Shown piece by piece: positions 46,220 to 55,860 of a stretch of DNA of 64,000 nt (the stretch's first letter is position 1; the number at the start of each line of letters is the position of its first letter). The stretch is from Desulfurella acetivorans A63 (GTDB lineage Bacteria > Campylobacterota_A > Desulfurellia > Desulfurellales > Desulfurellaceae). The stretch is from assembly GCA_000517565.1 (NCBI GenBank), contig CP007051.1, forward strand, positions 953,039 through 1,017,038. The letters run 5' to 3'. The notes below the pieces were generated by a model. The model saw nothing but the letters and a program-made list of their open reading frames with translations, made no database searches and had not been told where the DNA came from. The translations under genes and the position numbers were made by a program.

Positions 46220-47517
46220 CTACCGATACTAAAACAAGTTTTTGCATATTTTTTTAGAATATTTTTTTCCCAGATGTTTCTTCCATCAATAACAATTTTA
46301 TCTCTAAAACGTTTAAAATCAATGTTTTTAAACTCATCCCATTCAGTTACAAGAATTAATATGTCGCTTTTATCCAATGCCTCATATTTATCTTTTTTAA
46401 TAATTAAATTTTTATTGGCAATAGGCAAACTTTTCACTATTGGATCATATGCAAATACAATTGCATTATTTTTTAACAATTCATTTATGATATTAAGTGA
46501 AGCAGCTTCTCTAATATCATCTGTATCTGGTTTAAATGCAAGTCCCCATAAAGCAACTTTAGCACCATTTAAATCAATATTGGATTGTTTTAATATTTTA
46601 ATAGGCTTAATTTTTTGATTTTCATTTACTTGCATCACAGCATCTAAGATAGATGAGTCAACATTGTATTTTCTAGATGTGTGTATTAAAGCTTTTACAT
46701 CTTTTGGAAAACAAGAACCACCAAAACCTAAACCCGCTTTCAAAAAATATGGACCTATGCGTTTATCTAAACCCATACCTTTTGAAACTATTTCTATATC
46801 TGCGCCAATTTTTTCACTTAGATTTGCTATTTCATTTATAAACGAAATTTTTGTAGCTAAAAATGCATTTGATGCATATTTTATCATTTCAGCAGTTGGA
46901 AGGTTAGTTATTATCATTGGTGGATTAAGTGTTGAATACAAAGAAGCAGTTTTAAGGGCTATATCCTTATCATCTGATCCTATAACTATCCTATCGGGGT
47001 TCATGAAGTCTTCTACTGCTTTTCCTTCCCTTAAAAATTCTGGATTTGAAACAACGCAAAAATGTTTTTGCGGCTCTTTTAAGCCTTTTTTTAACAACTC
47101 ATTTTCAAGTAATTTTGTAGCCCACCTACCTGTGCCAACTGGTACTGTAGATTTATTTACAATTATCTTAAAATCGTTTTCGTTTATATAAGATGCTATA
47201 GTTTTTAGTGCATCTTCAACAAAACTTAAGTCTGCAGAGCCGTCTGGTAAAGAAGGTGTACCAACTGCAATGAAAATAAAATCAGAATTTTTAATAGCAT
47301 AACTATAGTCTGTTGTAAACTCTATATTGTCAGATTCTTCCGCTAATGCCACAATTTTATCAAGCTGAGGTTCATAAATTGGTATCTCGCCTTTTTTTAA
47401 TTTTTCAATTTTTTCTTTATTTATATCAAGACAAATAACTTTATGACCAAGATATGCAAAACAACTGCCTGTAACTAAACCCACATATCCCGTACCCAAA
47501 ATAGATATTTTTTCCAT
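46216..47517 (-). CDS. UDP-glucose 6-dehydrogenase (nucleotide-sugar dehydrogenase)
   Basis: Oxidises UDP-glucose to UDP-glucuronate for surface polysaccharide. Rossmann motif ILGTGYVGLVTGSCFA, VGTPSLPDGSADLS, NPEFLREGKAVEDFMNPDRIV, the catalytic GFGGSCFPKDVKAL with Cys, and ALWGLAFKPDTDDIREA in the C-terminal domain. 433 residues. The ATG at 47517 is preferred: GAAGGTGA lies 5 nt before it. A closely related sugar dehydrogenase (GDP-mannose) is excluded only by weak specificity cues. Confidence 0.93.
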   Translation of the reverse strand: MEKISILGTGYVGLVTGSCFAYLGHKVICLDINKEKIEKLKKGEIPIYEPQLDKIVALAEESDNIEFTTDYSYAIKNSDFIFIAVGTPSLPDGSADLSFVEDALKTIASYINENDFKIIVNKSTVPVGTGRWATKLLENELLKKGLKEPQKHFCVVSNPEFLREGKAVEDFMNPDRIVIGSDDKDIALKTASLYSTLNPPMIITNLPTAEMIKYASNAFLATKISFINEIANLSEKIGADIEIVSKGMGLDKRIGPYFLKAGLGFGGSCFPKDVKALIHTSRKYNVDSSILDAVMQVNENQKIKPIKILKQSNIDLNGAKVALWGLAFKPDTDDIREAASLNIINELLKNNAIVFAYDPIVKSLPIANKNLIIKKDKYEALDKSDILILVTEWDEFKNIDFKRFRDKIVIDGRNIWEKNILKKYAKTCFSIGR

Positions 47518-47544
47518 AAAAATCACCTTCTATATATAAAAAAT

Positions 47545-48387
47545 TTATTTTATTAATTTTAAAACAAACTGCGGCAGAGCAAAACAAGCTTTATGAATTT
47601 GACTATTGTAGTATTTATATGAATTTGCATTTTTTTTGTATAATTCTTCATTAAAATAATCGTGCAAATCTATGTTTTTGTAGCCTATCGAAAATAACCA
47701 CATACCCGAAGGATATGTTGGAATAAATGCACAATAATTGAGCGTGTTTGATCCAAAAGCTTTTTGCATATTTCTTCTTGATTTCAAAAACCAATCAGGG
47801 TTGTAATATGGATTTTCGGCTTGTGCAACAACTATGCCATCATTATTTAAAATATTATAAACATTACTGTAAAATTCTCCACTAAACAAACCTTCCGCTG
47901 CTCCAAATGGATCTGTAGAATCAATAATAACTAAATCAAATTTTTCATTTGTATTTTTAACAAATTCTACACCATCGCCAATAATTATCTCAACGCGCTT
48001 GTCATTATAACCACAAGCAGTAAAATCTAAAAATTTCTTAGAGTTTTCCACTACAACTTCATCTATTTCGACTTCTATAATTTTATCAAAATCATATTTT
48101 GTTAACTCTCTAGCAGTTCCACCATCACCGCCACCAATAATTAATGCTTTGTTTCTATTCTTTAGTGACATTACAGCAGGGGCACTAATCATTTCATGAT
48201 AAACAAACTCATCTTTTTGTGTAAGCATAACAAGACCATCAAGTAGCATTACTTTACCAAACTCGTAAGTATCAATAATATCAAGCCTCTGATATTTACT
48301 GATTTGAGTCTTTAATATTTCTTTTACCTTGAATGTTAACCCAACATTGTTGCCATATTTTTCTGTAAACCATATTTCTGGATCCAT
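47545..48387 (-). CDS. speE: Polyamine aminopropyltransferase (spermidine synthase)
   Basis: Transfers aminopropyl from decarboxylated SAM to putrescine. Motifs: WFTEKYGNNVGLTFKV at the start, LMLLDGLVMLT-type MLLDGLVMLTQKDEFVYHEM, the SAM loop IIGGGDGGTARELTKYD, VVENSKKFL and the catalytic Asp region IIDSTDPFGAAEGLF. Length 280. GGAGGTGGC precedes the ATG. A strong terminator of the icd-oor operon lies 17-50 bp upstream. Confidence 0.95.
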   Translation of the reverse strand: MDPEIWFTEKYGNNVGLTFKVKEILKTQISKYQRLDIIDTYEFGKVMLLDGLVMLTQKDEFVYHEMISAPAVMSLKNRNKALIIGGGDGGTARELTKYDFDKIIEVEIDEVVVENSKKFLDFTACGYNDKRVEIIIGDGVEFVKNTNEKFDLVIIDSTDPFGAAEGLFSGEFYSNVYNILNNDGIVVAQAENPYYNPDWFLKSRRNMQKAFGSNTLNYCAFIPTYPSGMWLFSIGYKNIDLHDYFNEELYKKNANSYKYYNSQIHKACFALPQFVLKLIK

Positions 48388-48409
48388 GCCACCTCCATTG
48401 ATTAAAATA

Positions 48410-48436
48410 AAAAAGAAGGGTTATACCCTTCTTTTT
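48410..48436 (-). terminator. Rho-independent terminator of the icd-oorDABC operon
   Basis: 11-bp arms AAAAAGAAGGG / CCCTTCTTTTT around a 5-base loop; on the minus strand it is followed by TATTTTAAT. It separates the oxidoreductase operon from speE. Confidence 0.88.
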
Positions 48437-48454
48437 TATTAAAAGTGTAAATTT

Positions 48455-49021
48455 TTACTTTCCTTTTTCTGCTTTAAGTTTTTTTGCTATTTCAATGCCT
48501 GTCTCATATGCTTTCATGTTGAGATCTAAAAATGCAGGCGGTACTCTATCTGCTATGGCTTTTTTTACATTTTCTTTATCAAGAATGCCAGTTAATTCCA
48601 CTGTCATACCTACTGCCAGTATATTCGCTGTAACTACATTCCCTATATCATATTTAGCAGTTTTTACGATTGGATAACCATAGACATCCCATTTTTTATG
48701 GTCTTCTTCCGGTATGTTAACAAGTCCGCTATCCACCAATACTATAGCACCTTCTTTTAAATCTTTTTTATACATATCGTATGTTCTCTGATCAAGTGCC
48801 AGCAAAAAATCAATATGTGTTGCTTCTGCAAATTGAATTGGCTCGTCTGAAATTATTACATCAGCTTTTGTTGGACCGCCTCGAACTTGAGATGTATATG
48901 TAGGAACCTGCGTAGCATACTTATTTTCATAATAGACTGCTGCTTCTGCAATTATAGTACCAGCAAGCATGTTGCCCTGTCCGCCTATACCTACAAACCT
49001 TAACTCATAATGCAATCCCAT
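48455..49021 (-). CDS. korC: 2-oxoglutarate:ferredoxin oxidoreductase, gamma subunit
   Basis: 188-residue gamma subunit of the ferredoxin-linked 2-oxoacid oxidoreductase: RFVGIGGQGNMLAGTIIAEA at the N-terminus, TYTSQVRGGPTKADVIIS in the middle. It completes the four-gene order delta-alpha-beta-gamma seen in Helicobacter oorDABC. In the reductive direction the complex makes 2-oxoglutarate from succinyl-CoA, CO2 and reduced ferredoxin. 11 bp separate it from beta. Confidence 0.93.
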   Translation of the reverse strand: MGLHYELRFVGIGGQGNMLAGTIIAEAAVYYENKYATQVPTYTSQVRGGPTKADVIISDEPIQFAEATHIDFLLALDQRTYDMYKKDLKEGAIVLVDSGLVNIPEEDHKKWDVYGYPIVKTAKYDIGNVVTANILAVGMTVELTGILDKENVKKAIADRVPPAFLDLNMKAYETGIEIAKKLKAEKGK

Positions 49022-49032
49022 ATCAATCTCCT

Positions 49033-49854
49033 TTAAGCCTTTGCTTGAGCTTTTTCGATAAGCTCTTTGTAGCTTTGTGTATATTCTTTCTTTGTAGGAT
49101 CGTCTACAAAAATTCCTGTTATGTATTTGCCCTCAAGCTCTTCTTTTGAAAGTTTTGCGGCTTTTGCTTGGCTTACCGTAACGCTTTTTATATAATCAAC
49201 AAGCTTTACTGGATCTCCAAACTTGTTTCTCCTACCCCATTGTATATGGCAATTTGATAATGCATCAATAACACTTGTTCCTTTGTGCTCAAGCGCCTTT
49301 TTTATATAATTTTTAAGCATCACAGGCTCTGCGACCGAACCTCTTGCTACAAATGTTGCACCTGCGCCTTTGGCAAGTTCTACAACGTCAAATGTAGGAT
49401 CAATATTTCCTCTTGGCATAGTCGAAGCTTTCGTACCAGTTGGTGTTAATGGTGAATACTGTCCACCAGTCATACCGTAAATCCAGTTATCTACTACTAT
49501 CAGTGTAATATCTATATTTCTCCTACAAGCATGTATAAAATGATTGCCACCGATAGCTGTCATATCACCATCACCTGAAAACACTATAACATGCATATCT
49601 GGATGGCACATCTTTATTGCTGTTGCAGCAGGGATTGCTCTTCCGTGCAATGTATGAAATGTGTGAAAATTTACGTATCCAGGACCCCTTGCAGAACATC
49701 CAATACCAGATACCATTGCAATGTCGTTATTATCCCATCCAAGCTCATCAATTGCAGTAAGTAAAGCTTTCAAAACTGTACCATTACCACAGCCAGGACA
49801 CCAGTACAATGGTAATTTATCCATTCTTAGGTATTTTGAATAATCAACACTCAT
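49033..49854 (-). CDS. korB: 2-oxoglutarate:ferredoxin oxidoreductase, beta subunit
   Basis: Thiamine-diphosphate and Fe-S binding subunit. PLYWCPGCGNGTVLKAL supplies the first cysteine pair; VSGIGCSARGPGYVN adds another cluster ligand; GDGDMTAIGGNHFIHACRR is the ThDP/Mg2+ motif. Length 273 fits OorB/KorB and not the longer pyruvate enzyme. Start overlaps the alpha gene by 4 bp. Confidence 0.95.
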   Translation of the reverse strand: MSVDYSKYLRMDKLPLYWCPGCGNGTVLKALLTAIDELGWDNNDIAMVSGIGCSARGPGYVNFHTFHTLHGRAIPAATAIKMCHPDMHVIVFSGDGDMTAIGGNHFIHACRRNIDITLIVVDNWIYGMTGGQYSPLTPTGTKASTMPRGNIDPTFDVVELAKGAGATFVARGSVAEPVMLKNYIKKALEHKGTSVIDALSNCHIQWGRRNKFGDPVKLVDYIKSVTVSQAKAAKLSKEELEGKYITGIFVDDPTKKEYTQSYKELIEKAQAKA

Positions 49855-50993
49855 TTAGATACCTCCTCAATTTTTTCGAGTATCTGCTGAGGCCTAATAG
49901 GAACTCCAGCGGCTTGCAAAACAGTAAATATTTCAGAGTTTCCTTTTGAGGCTCTTTGAACTTCGTATAGCATCTGACCTAAATTTATTTCACTTACTAT
50001 AATTTTTTTAAATTTTTTACTTAGATCAAATACTTGAGCTTCAGGGAAAGGCCATACCGTAATTGGTCTAAACATACCTACTTTAATACCTTTTGACCTA
50101 GCCTCATCAATTGCAACTCTTGCTGCTGTTGCATTTGTACCATAAGCTATTACAAGGACATCAGCATCATCTACTCTATAATACTCAAAACTTTCAATGT
50201 CTTTTATATTGTTCATTATTTTGTTTATCATTCTTTCTTCATCTTCTTCAACTTTTTTTGAATCGACTGTTGGAAAACCCGTTTTATCTTTGTTTAAACC
50301 CGTCATATGAAATTTATATTTTCTCCAGTTTTCTTTATTTGGAAGAGGTGGAATTATACCAAAGCGTTCAACGTCATAAGGATAATATTCTTCTGGTGGA
50401 ACAGTTGGTTGCGTTCTTTCAATAATCTCAAAATTTGATATATCAGGAATTTCAACCCTGCCGTGTAAATGTGCAAGTACAGCATCTGTTAACAATAATA
50501 CAGGTGTTCTGTATTTTTCTGCTAAATTGAATGCCCTGATTGTTTCCGTATAAGTCTCTATCAAAGTTGATGGAGCAATAGCAATTATCATATGATCGCC
50601 ATGTGTTCCCCAACGAGCCTGCATGTAATCAGCTTGAGAAACACGTGTTGGTAAACCCGTAGATGGCCCACCCCTCATTACATCAACAACAACGAGAGGT
50701 AATTCCATCATACAGGCAAGGCCTATTCCTTCTTGTTTTAAAGATAAACCTGGACCACTGGTTGCAGTCATAGATTTATAACCAGCATAACTTGCGCCAA
50801 TTGCAGCAATTACACTTGCAATTTCATCTTCAAATTGCATAAATACGCCACCTACTTCAGGCATCCTTTTAGATAAATGTTCTGGTATCTCACTTGAAGG
50901 TGTTATAGGATATCCTGCATAAAACCTGCAACCAGCAGCTATTGCTGCTTCTGCTACTAATTCATTGCCGTTTGCTATTTCTACGTTAGACAT
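49851..50993 (-). CDS. korA: 2-oxoglutarate:ferredoxin oxidoreductase, alpha subunit
   Basis: Pyrimidine-binding and CoA-handling alpha subunit. GCRFYAGYPITPSSEI, QFEDEIASVIAAIGASYAG, TATSGPGLSLKQEGIG and VDVMRGGPSTGLPTRVSQAD are the KorA/OorA signatures. Length 380 matches the separately encoded alpha of the 2-oxoglutarate enzyme. 2-oxoglutarate specificity is inferred from family branch and the icd neighbour. Confidence 0.94.
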   Translation of the reverse strand: MSNVEIANGNELVAEAAIAAGCRFYAGYPITPSSEIPEHLSKRMPEVGGVFMQFEDEIASVIAAIGASYAGYKSMTATSGPGLSLKQEGIGLACMMELPLVVVDVMRGGPSTGLPTRVSQADYMQARWGTHGDHMIIAIAPSTLIETYTETIRAFNLAEKYRTPVLLLTDAVLAHLHGRVEIPDISNFEIIERTQPTVPPEEYYPYDVERFGIIPPLPNKENWRKYKFHMTGLNKDKTGFPTVDSKKVEEDEERMINKIMNNIKDIESFEYYRVDDADVLVIAYGTNATAARVAIDEARSKGIKVGMFRPITVWPFPEAQVFDLSKKFKKIIVSEINLGQMLYEVQRASKGNSEIFTVLQAAGVPIRPQQILEKIEEVSK

Positions 50994-51004
50994 TTTTCCT
51001 CCCT

Positions 51005-51277
51005 TTATTTGGACTTTGTTACAATATTACCCTTACTATCTTTAAATGTTATCTCAAGACCAATATCTACCACATCAATTGCAAAATGAGGACAGGCGTT
51101 TTCGCAAAATTTACACCTAATACAATCTTCAGGCCTTACTACCTTGCACATTGAACCAGTCCAAACATGCAAATCTTCTACAAGCTCAAGCACATTTTTT
51201 GGGCATACTTTAACGCATATGCCACAAGCAGTACATAAAGCTTCGTTTACAACAACAGGTAATCGTTCTTCTGTCAT
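51005..51277 (-). CDS. korD: 2-oxoglutarate:ferredoxin oxidoreductase, delta subunit (2[4Fe-4S] ferredoxin)
   Basis: 90 residues with two CxxCxxCxxxCP motifs: CTACGICVKVCPKNV and CIRCKFCENACPHFA. It carries electrons between the beta subunit and soluble ferredoxin. First of the four oor genes, 18 bp after icd. Confidence 0.92.
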   Translation of the reverse strand: MTEERLPVVVNEALCTACGICVKVCPKNVLELVEDLHVWTGSMCKVVRPEDCIRCKFCENACPHFAIDVVDIGLEITFKDSKGNIVTKSK

Positions 51278-51295
51278 CTTTTTTCTCCTTTAAAA

Positions 51296-53530
51296 TTAAA
51301 TTGAATCTATTATAGAATTTAATGTTTTGCTTGGCCTCATTGCCATCGATAATTTATCTTCATCTGGAAAATAGTAACCATTTATATTAGCAGGTTTGCC
51401 AGCTGCTGCTTTTAGTTCTTCTATAATCTTTGACTCGTTATCGCCCAATTCTTTGGCTGGCTTTGAAAATTTAGTTTGCAATTCTTTATCTTCTGTTTGT
51501 TGGGCCAAACTTTCAGCCCAATACTTAACAAAATAATAATGCTGGCCCCTGTTATCTAGCTCACCTGGCTTTCGTCCTGGCCATTGTTTGTTTTCTAAAA
51601 GTTTAGTTAGAGCAGTCTCGGATGTATCAGCCAAAATTTTTGACTTTTTATCTCCATATTTTTCTTCAAAAAATCTCAAAGCTGTTGTAATAGCAGTAAA
51701 TTCTGCTGTTGAGTCCCATCTTAAATGCCCCTGTTCGATAAATTGCTCAACATGTTTGGGGGCAGAACCACCAGCACCTGCTTCAGATACCCTTCCGCCA
51801 GCAAGCAATGGTATAATGGAAAGAACTTTTGCGCTTGTGCCTACTTCCAAAATTGGGAAAAGGTCAGTTAAATAATCCCTTAATACATTGCCTGTAACAG
51901 CTATAACATCCTCACCTTTTCGAACTTTAGCTACTGTAAATTTCATTGCCTCCTGAGGCTTTAATATACGTATATCCAAACCAGTTGTATCGTAGGCTTT
52001 TAGATATTCATTAACTTTTTTGATTAATTGTGCATCATGAGCTCTGTTTTCATCAAGCCAGAATACAGTAGAATTCTTGGTCTGTTTTGCTCTTTCCACT
52101 GCTATTTGTACCCAGTTTTTAACTGCAGCATCTTTTACCTGGCATCCTCTCCAGATATCCCCTTTTTTAACTTTGTGTTCAAATAAAACATTGTTGTTCT
52201 CATCTACGACTTTAAAAATTCCATTTGATGGAGCCATAAAAGTTTTGTCGTGTGAACCATATTCTTCAGCTTTCATAGCCATAAGTCCAATGTTTGTAAC
52301 TGATCCCATTGTTGTCCTGTCGAATTGGCCGTTTATTTTGCAGTCTTCAATTATTTCTTTATACATTGTAGCGTAACATCTATCTGGTATAACCACTTTA
52401 ACATCATTTTGTTTTCCATCTGGACCCCACGCTTTACCACCATCCCTTACTATTGTAGGAAGAGAAGCATCTATTATTACAAGATTTGGCATATGGAGGT
52501 TGGTAATACCTTTGTCTGAATCAACCATAAATAATGGTGGATTTTTTTCATATACAGCTTGAATGTCCGCTTCAATTTCTTTTTGCTTATCTTCTGGCAA
52601 TTTCTTAATTTTCAAGTAGATATCTGCAACACCATTGTTTGGATTTACACCAATTTCCTTGAATGTTTGTTCATGTTTTGCAAAAACGTCTTTATAATAT
52701 TCTTTTACAGCAAAACCAAACATCACAGGATCGGATACTTTCATCATAGTCGCTTTAAGGTGAAGTGACCAAAGTATTCCTTCTTGCTTTGCTTTAGCTA
52801 TTTCTTCTCCAAAGAATTTTTGCAAAGCTTCTACATCCATAAATGTTCCGTCAAAAACTTCCTTTTCCTGTAATGCCACTTCTTTTAGTGTCTGGGATTT
52901 ACCAGTTTCATCAATAAATTCGATTTTTACTTTCATTGGTTTATCTGTTGTAATTGATTTTTCATGTTCGTAAAAGTCACCGCCATTCATATGCGCTACA
53001 TGTGTTTTAGAATCTTTGCTCCACGGCTTTAATGGTAAACCCATAGAATCCGGATACTTTTTAGCGCTTTCTTTGACCGCTTTGGATATAGCTCTAATAT
53101 TATTGCCTTCCCTTAGTACAGGATTTACTGCACTTCCTAATACTTTTGAATAAGTTTCTTTTATTTTCTTTTCTTCCTCTGTCTTTGGATCTTCAGGGTA
53201 ATCCGGCACATTGTAACCTTTATTTTGTAATTCTTTAATAGCGGCAACCAATTGTGGAACAGAAGCGCTAATGTTAGGTAATTTTATAACATTAGTATCT
53301 GGCAATTTAACCAACTCTGCAAGCTCACCCAAATCATCTGGGACCCTTTGATCTTCTTTTAAGTATTCAGGAAAATTGGCAAGTATCCTACCCGCTACCG
53401 AGATATCTTTGATCTCAACATCAATACCCGCAGCTTTTAAAAACCTTTCAACTGCTGGTAACAACGAAAACGTTGCCAAATAAGGCGCTTCATCAACCTT
53501 TGTCCAATAGATCTTAAATTTGTCAGACAT
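51296..53530 (-). CDS. icd: Monomeric NADP-dependent isocitrate dehydrogenase
   Basis: Large 744-residue single-chain IDH (family II, as in Azotobacter and Corynebacterium), not the common 400-residue dimer. Landmarks: [19 protein letters not shown] at the start, [50 protein letters not shown] and AHDAQLIKK. As first gene of an operon with 2-oxoglutarate:ferredoxin oxidoreductase, it would work with it at the isocitrate/2-oxoglutarate/succinyl-CoA segment, in either TCA direction. AGGAGGG precedes the ATG. Confidence 0.96.
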   Translation of the reverse strand: MSDKFKIYWTKVDEAPYLATFSLLPAVERFLKAAGIDVEIKDISVAGRILANFPEYLKEDQRVPDDLGELAELVKLPDTNVIKLPNISASVPQLVAAIKELQNKGYNVPDYPEDPKTEEEKKIKETYSKVLGSAVNPVLREGNNIRAISKAVKESAKKYPDSMGLPLKPWSKDSKTHVAHMNGGDFYEHEKSITTDKPMKVKIEFIDETGKSQTLKEVALQEKEVFDGTFMDVEALQKFFGEEIAKAKQEGILWSLHLKATMMKVSDPVMFGFAVKEYYKDVFAKHEQTFKEIGVNPNNGVADIYLKIKKLPEDKQKEIEADIQAVYEKNPPLFMVDSDKGITNLHMPNLVIIDASLPTIVRDGGKAWGPDGKQNDVKVVIPDRCYATMYKEIIEDCKINGQFDRTTMGSVTNIGLMAMKAEEYGSHDKTFMAPSNGIFKVVDENNNVLFEHKVKKGDIWRGCQVKDAAVKNWVQIAVERAKQTKNSTVFWLDENRAHDAQLIKKVNEYLKAYDTTGLDIRILKPQEAMKFTVAKVRKGEDVIAVTGNVLRDYLTDLFPILEVGTSAKVLSIIPLLAGGRVSEAGAGGSAPKHVEQFIEQGHLRWDSTAEFTAITTALRFFEEKYGDKKSKILADTSETALTKLLENKQWPGRKPGELDNRGQHYYFVKYWAESLAQQTEDKELQTKFSKPAKELGDNESKIIEELKAAAGKPANINGYYFPDEDKLSMAMRPSKTLNSIIDSI

Positions 53531-53610
53531 AGACCCTCCTAAATTAAATTTATATTCTATTTTTATAATACTTGCTTTACTCTAGCCCACCCCCCTTAAA
53601 ATTTTAACGC

Positions 53611-53639
53611 ATTTTATATGAAATATTATATAATGTCAA
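53611..53639 (-). promoter_or_regulatory. Promoter of the icd-oorDABC operon
   Basis: TTGACA (53639-53634), 17-bp spacer, TAAAAT (53616-53611). The leader of about 75 nt contains the palindrome TTAAAATTTTAA (53607-53596) and, unusually for this genome, a G-rich stretch GGGGGGTGGGC before the Shine-Dalgarno. Confidence 0.7.
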
Positions 53640-53706
53640 GCTTGCTATCACGGCTTCTTCTTCACTAATAAATAGAACATATAAAATTTTCTATTATTTA
53701 CAAATT

Positions 53707-54462
53707 TTATGATTGAATTTTAAGTCTATTTAATAAAGTATTAAAAGCCTTTAATTCTAACGAATCATCCAATTTTTGTAAAGTAACATTTGAATCGTAT
53801 TTATTTTCAAGTGCTTTTAAAATTATATAATCAGTCAAATGAGGGTTTTTTGGCAACAATGGTCCATGTAGGTAACAAGCAATTACATTTTTGTAAATGA
53901 CACCTTCTGTTTTATCAAATCCATTATTACCGAAACCAATTTTCACATAACCGAATGGTTCAACACCTTTTCCTAAAAAAGTTTGACCGCTATGATTTTC
54001 GAACCCAATAATTTTTTTATTTCCAAGTTTGAGCTTTTTATTTGTTTCTATTACTACGTTGCCAATCATACGTTTTGGCGAGCTTTTAGTATATACATCT
54101 AAAATCCCAAGACCTTCAATTTTATTGCCATTTGAATCAATATAGTACTTACCCATCAATTGATAAGAACCACAAATTAGCAAAAAAACCTTACTTTTCT
54201 CAACTTCATTATTTAAAAAATCTATTTTTTGCTGGCTAAAATTATTTGAAACAATTTCTTGAGCTATATCTTGCCCGCCTCCCCAAAAATATATATCAGA
54301 TGGATAAATGCTATCATAAATATCACAATAGTGTATAAAAGCTTCAACACCTCTCCATTCGCAACGCTTTTTTAAAGCCAAAATGTTACCACTATCCCCA
54401 TATGTGCTCATTGTATTTGGAAAAAGAAAGGTAATATCTAAAGAAAGCTCTTTATTGTTCAT
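53707..54462 (-). CDS. gatD: Class I glutamine amidotransferase, GatD-like
   Basis: Lipid II isoglutamine synthase amidase partner of MurT. Nucleophile Cys97 in LLICGSYQLMG, DSGNILAL and WGGGQDIAQEI in the N-terminal half, conserved His in ACYLHGPLLPKNP. Length 251 matches GatD (about 243). It overlaps murT by 11 bp. Cobyric acid synthase is excluded by the missing N-terminal domain and the neighbour. Confidence 0.85.
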   Translation of the reverse strand: MNNKELSLDITFLFPNTMSTYGDSGNILALKKRCEWRGVEAFIHYCDIYDSIYPSDIYFWGGGQDIAQEIVSNNFSQQKIDFLNNEVEKSKVFLLICGSYQLMGKYYIDSNGNKIEGLGILDVYTKSSPKRMIGNVVIETNKKLKLGNKKIIGFENHSGQTFLGKGVEPFGYVKIGFGNNGFDKTEGVIYKNVIACYLHGPLLPKNPHLTDYIILKALENKYDSNVTLQKLDDSLELKAFNTLLNRLKIQS

Positions 54463-55816
54463 AAAAACTTTTATAACCTAGCTTACTTAAATAATTTTTT
54501 AACTCAATTAAAGCTGTGTATGTTAAAAATACATGGAAAGTTCCATTATTTGACTGCTCAATTTTATCAAAAAGCTCCTTATATGTATCAAAAAAAACAT
54601 AATTTTTCACACCAATATCAGCATATTTTATCCTCAATGCCATATCAAACATGCGAGTACCACCAAACATCAAATCGTTTATTTTGTTATTTAATAGATC
54701 AAAATTCACATCCCAGATCCAAGAAACATCTCTACCATCAGCTATGTTATCATTGAGAATGAATATAAAATTTTTTTTATTATCATCAATGCTTGATTCT
54801 AAAGCTTGTGTAAAACCAACAGGATTTTTTACCAAAATTAAAAAAATCTCTTTGTTCTTATAATTAATGAGTTCATACCTTCCAAATGTAGATTTAAAAT
54901 CCGAAATATTTGCACATAACTCACCTATATTATAACCTAGCTCTATACACGTCAAAAATGATGCTGCAATGTTATAAATGTTGTATTTTCCTTGCAATGG
55001 CATTGTGGTAAAATATTTTTTTTCACGATAATTTACTTCTATCTTTGTTGAGTCCTGAAAAATTTTTCCAGACAAATCTGGTTCAGGCCTTTTAAAGTCG
55101 CAATTTGTACAAAAATAATCCCCAATGTGAGAAAAATATCGTTTTTTATAATCCAATCTGCCTCCACAAATTGGACAAAACAAAACATCTTTAAGATTGT
55201 CCTGTGTGATTTTATAATCGGTTAAACCAAAATAAGAAACTTTTAGATCTTTTTTATAAAATAAAGAAGCAACGGAAGGATCATCGGCATTAGCAATGTA
55301 ATGCACATGAGGATTATTATGGATTAAAGCACTCCATCTCTTTCTAATTGTCTCTATTTCCCCATATCGATCCAACTGATCTCTAAATAAATTTAGCATA
55401 ACAATATAATTTGCTTTTATATCCTGAGTTATCTTTTCTAAAGCAAATTCATCACACTCAAAAACAAAGTAATCAAATTCTTGAGTAAATTTTTTATTTA
55501 ACGATAGATGTGGTACGATTGAACTAATAATTCCTCGCTTTAAGTTAGAACCGGCATGATTATTTATAACTTTTTTATTTTCTTTTGTTAATAAATGAAC
55601 TATCAAACCAGATGTTGTTGTTTTCCCATTTGTCCCAGTAATTAAAATACAATTTTCTAATTGAGAACTTATTGTTTTTAAAAAATCTGGATTTAACTTT
55701 TCGACAAAATATCCCGGTAGTGCAGTAGCACCTTTATTCAATATGCCAGCTAATTTTACAATTGCTTTTGCACTTATCAAAGATAAGACATAATTAATAT
55801 CATTAATTGGTAACAT
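54452..55816 (-). CDS. murT: Mur ligase family protein, MurT-like (DUF1727)
   Basis: ATP-dependent ligase that, with GatD, amidates the alpha-carboxylate of D-Glu in lipid II. Central Mur P-loop ITGTNGKTTTSG (about 58-69), an inserted zinc ribbon CPICGG...YFCTNCDF (about 215-245) typical of MurT, EFDYFVFECDE and a C-terminal DUF1727 domain (about 315-450) with VKNPVGFTQALES. Length 454 fits. No Shine-Dalgarno precedes the ATG; the upstream hairpin ends 14 bp before it. In a diderm context this pair is not typical. Confidence 0.87.
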   Translation of the reverse strand: MLPINDINYVLSLISAKAIVKLAGILNKGATALPGYFVEKLNPDFLKTISSQLENCILITGTNGKTTTSGLIVHLLTKENKKVINNHAGSNLKRGIISSIVPHLSLNKKFTQEFDYFVFECDEFALEKITQDIKANYIVMLNLFRDQLDRYGEIETIRKRWSALIHNNPHVHYIANADDPSVASLFYKKDLKVSYFGLTDYKITQDNLKDVLFCPICGGRLDYKKRYFSHIGDYFCTNCDFKRPEPDLSGKIFQDSTKIEVNYREKKYFTTMPLQGKYNIYNIAASFLTCIELGYNIGELCANISDFKSTFGRYELINYKNKEIFLILVKNPVGFTQALESSIDDNKKNFIFILNDNIADGRDVSWIWDVNFDLLNNKINDLMFGGTRMFDMALRIKYADIGVKNYVFFDTYKELFDKIEQSNNGTFHVFLTYTALIELKNYLSKLGYKSFYEQ

Positions 55817-55829
55817 TAATAATCAAATT

Positions 55830-55851
55830 TGGGTGAGCGATAACTCACCCA
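55830..55851 (-). terminator. Hairpin after the Asn-Ala-Thr lipoprotein gene
   Basis: 8-bp stem TGGGTGAG / CTCACCCA with a 6-base loop, followed on the minus strand by AAATTTGATTATT. It may attenuate read-through from the lipoprotein gene into murT, for which no separate promoter is visible. Confidence 0.65.
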
Positions 55852-55860
55852 TTAAACCAA

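Noticed and set aside
46664-47191. Plus-strand open frame of 175 codons opposite ugd
   Set aside because: Antisense to intact Rossmann and catalytic motifs of ugd; no ribosome site or recognisable domain.
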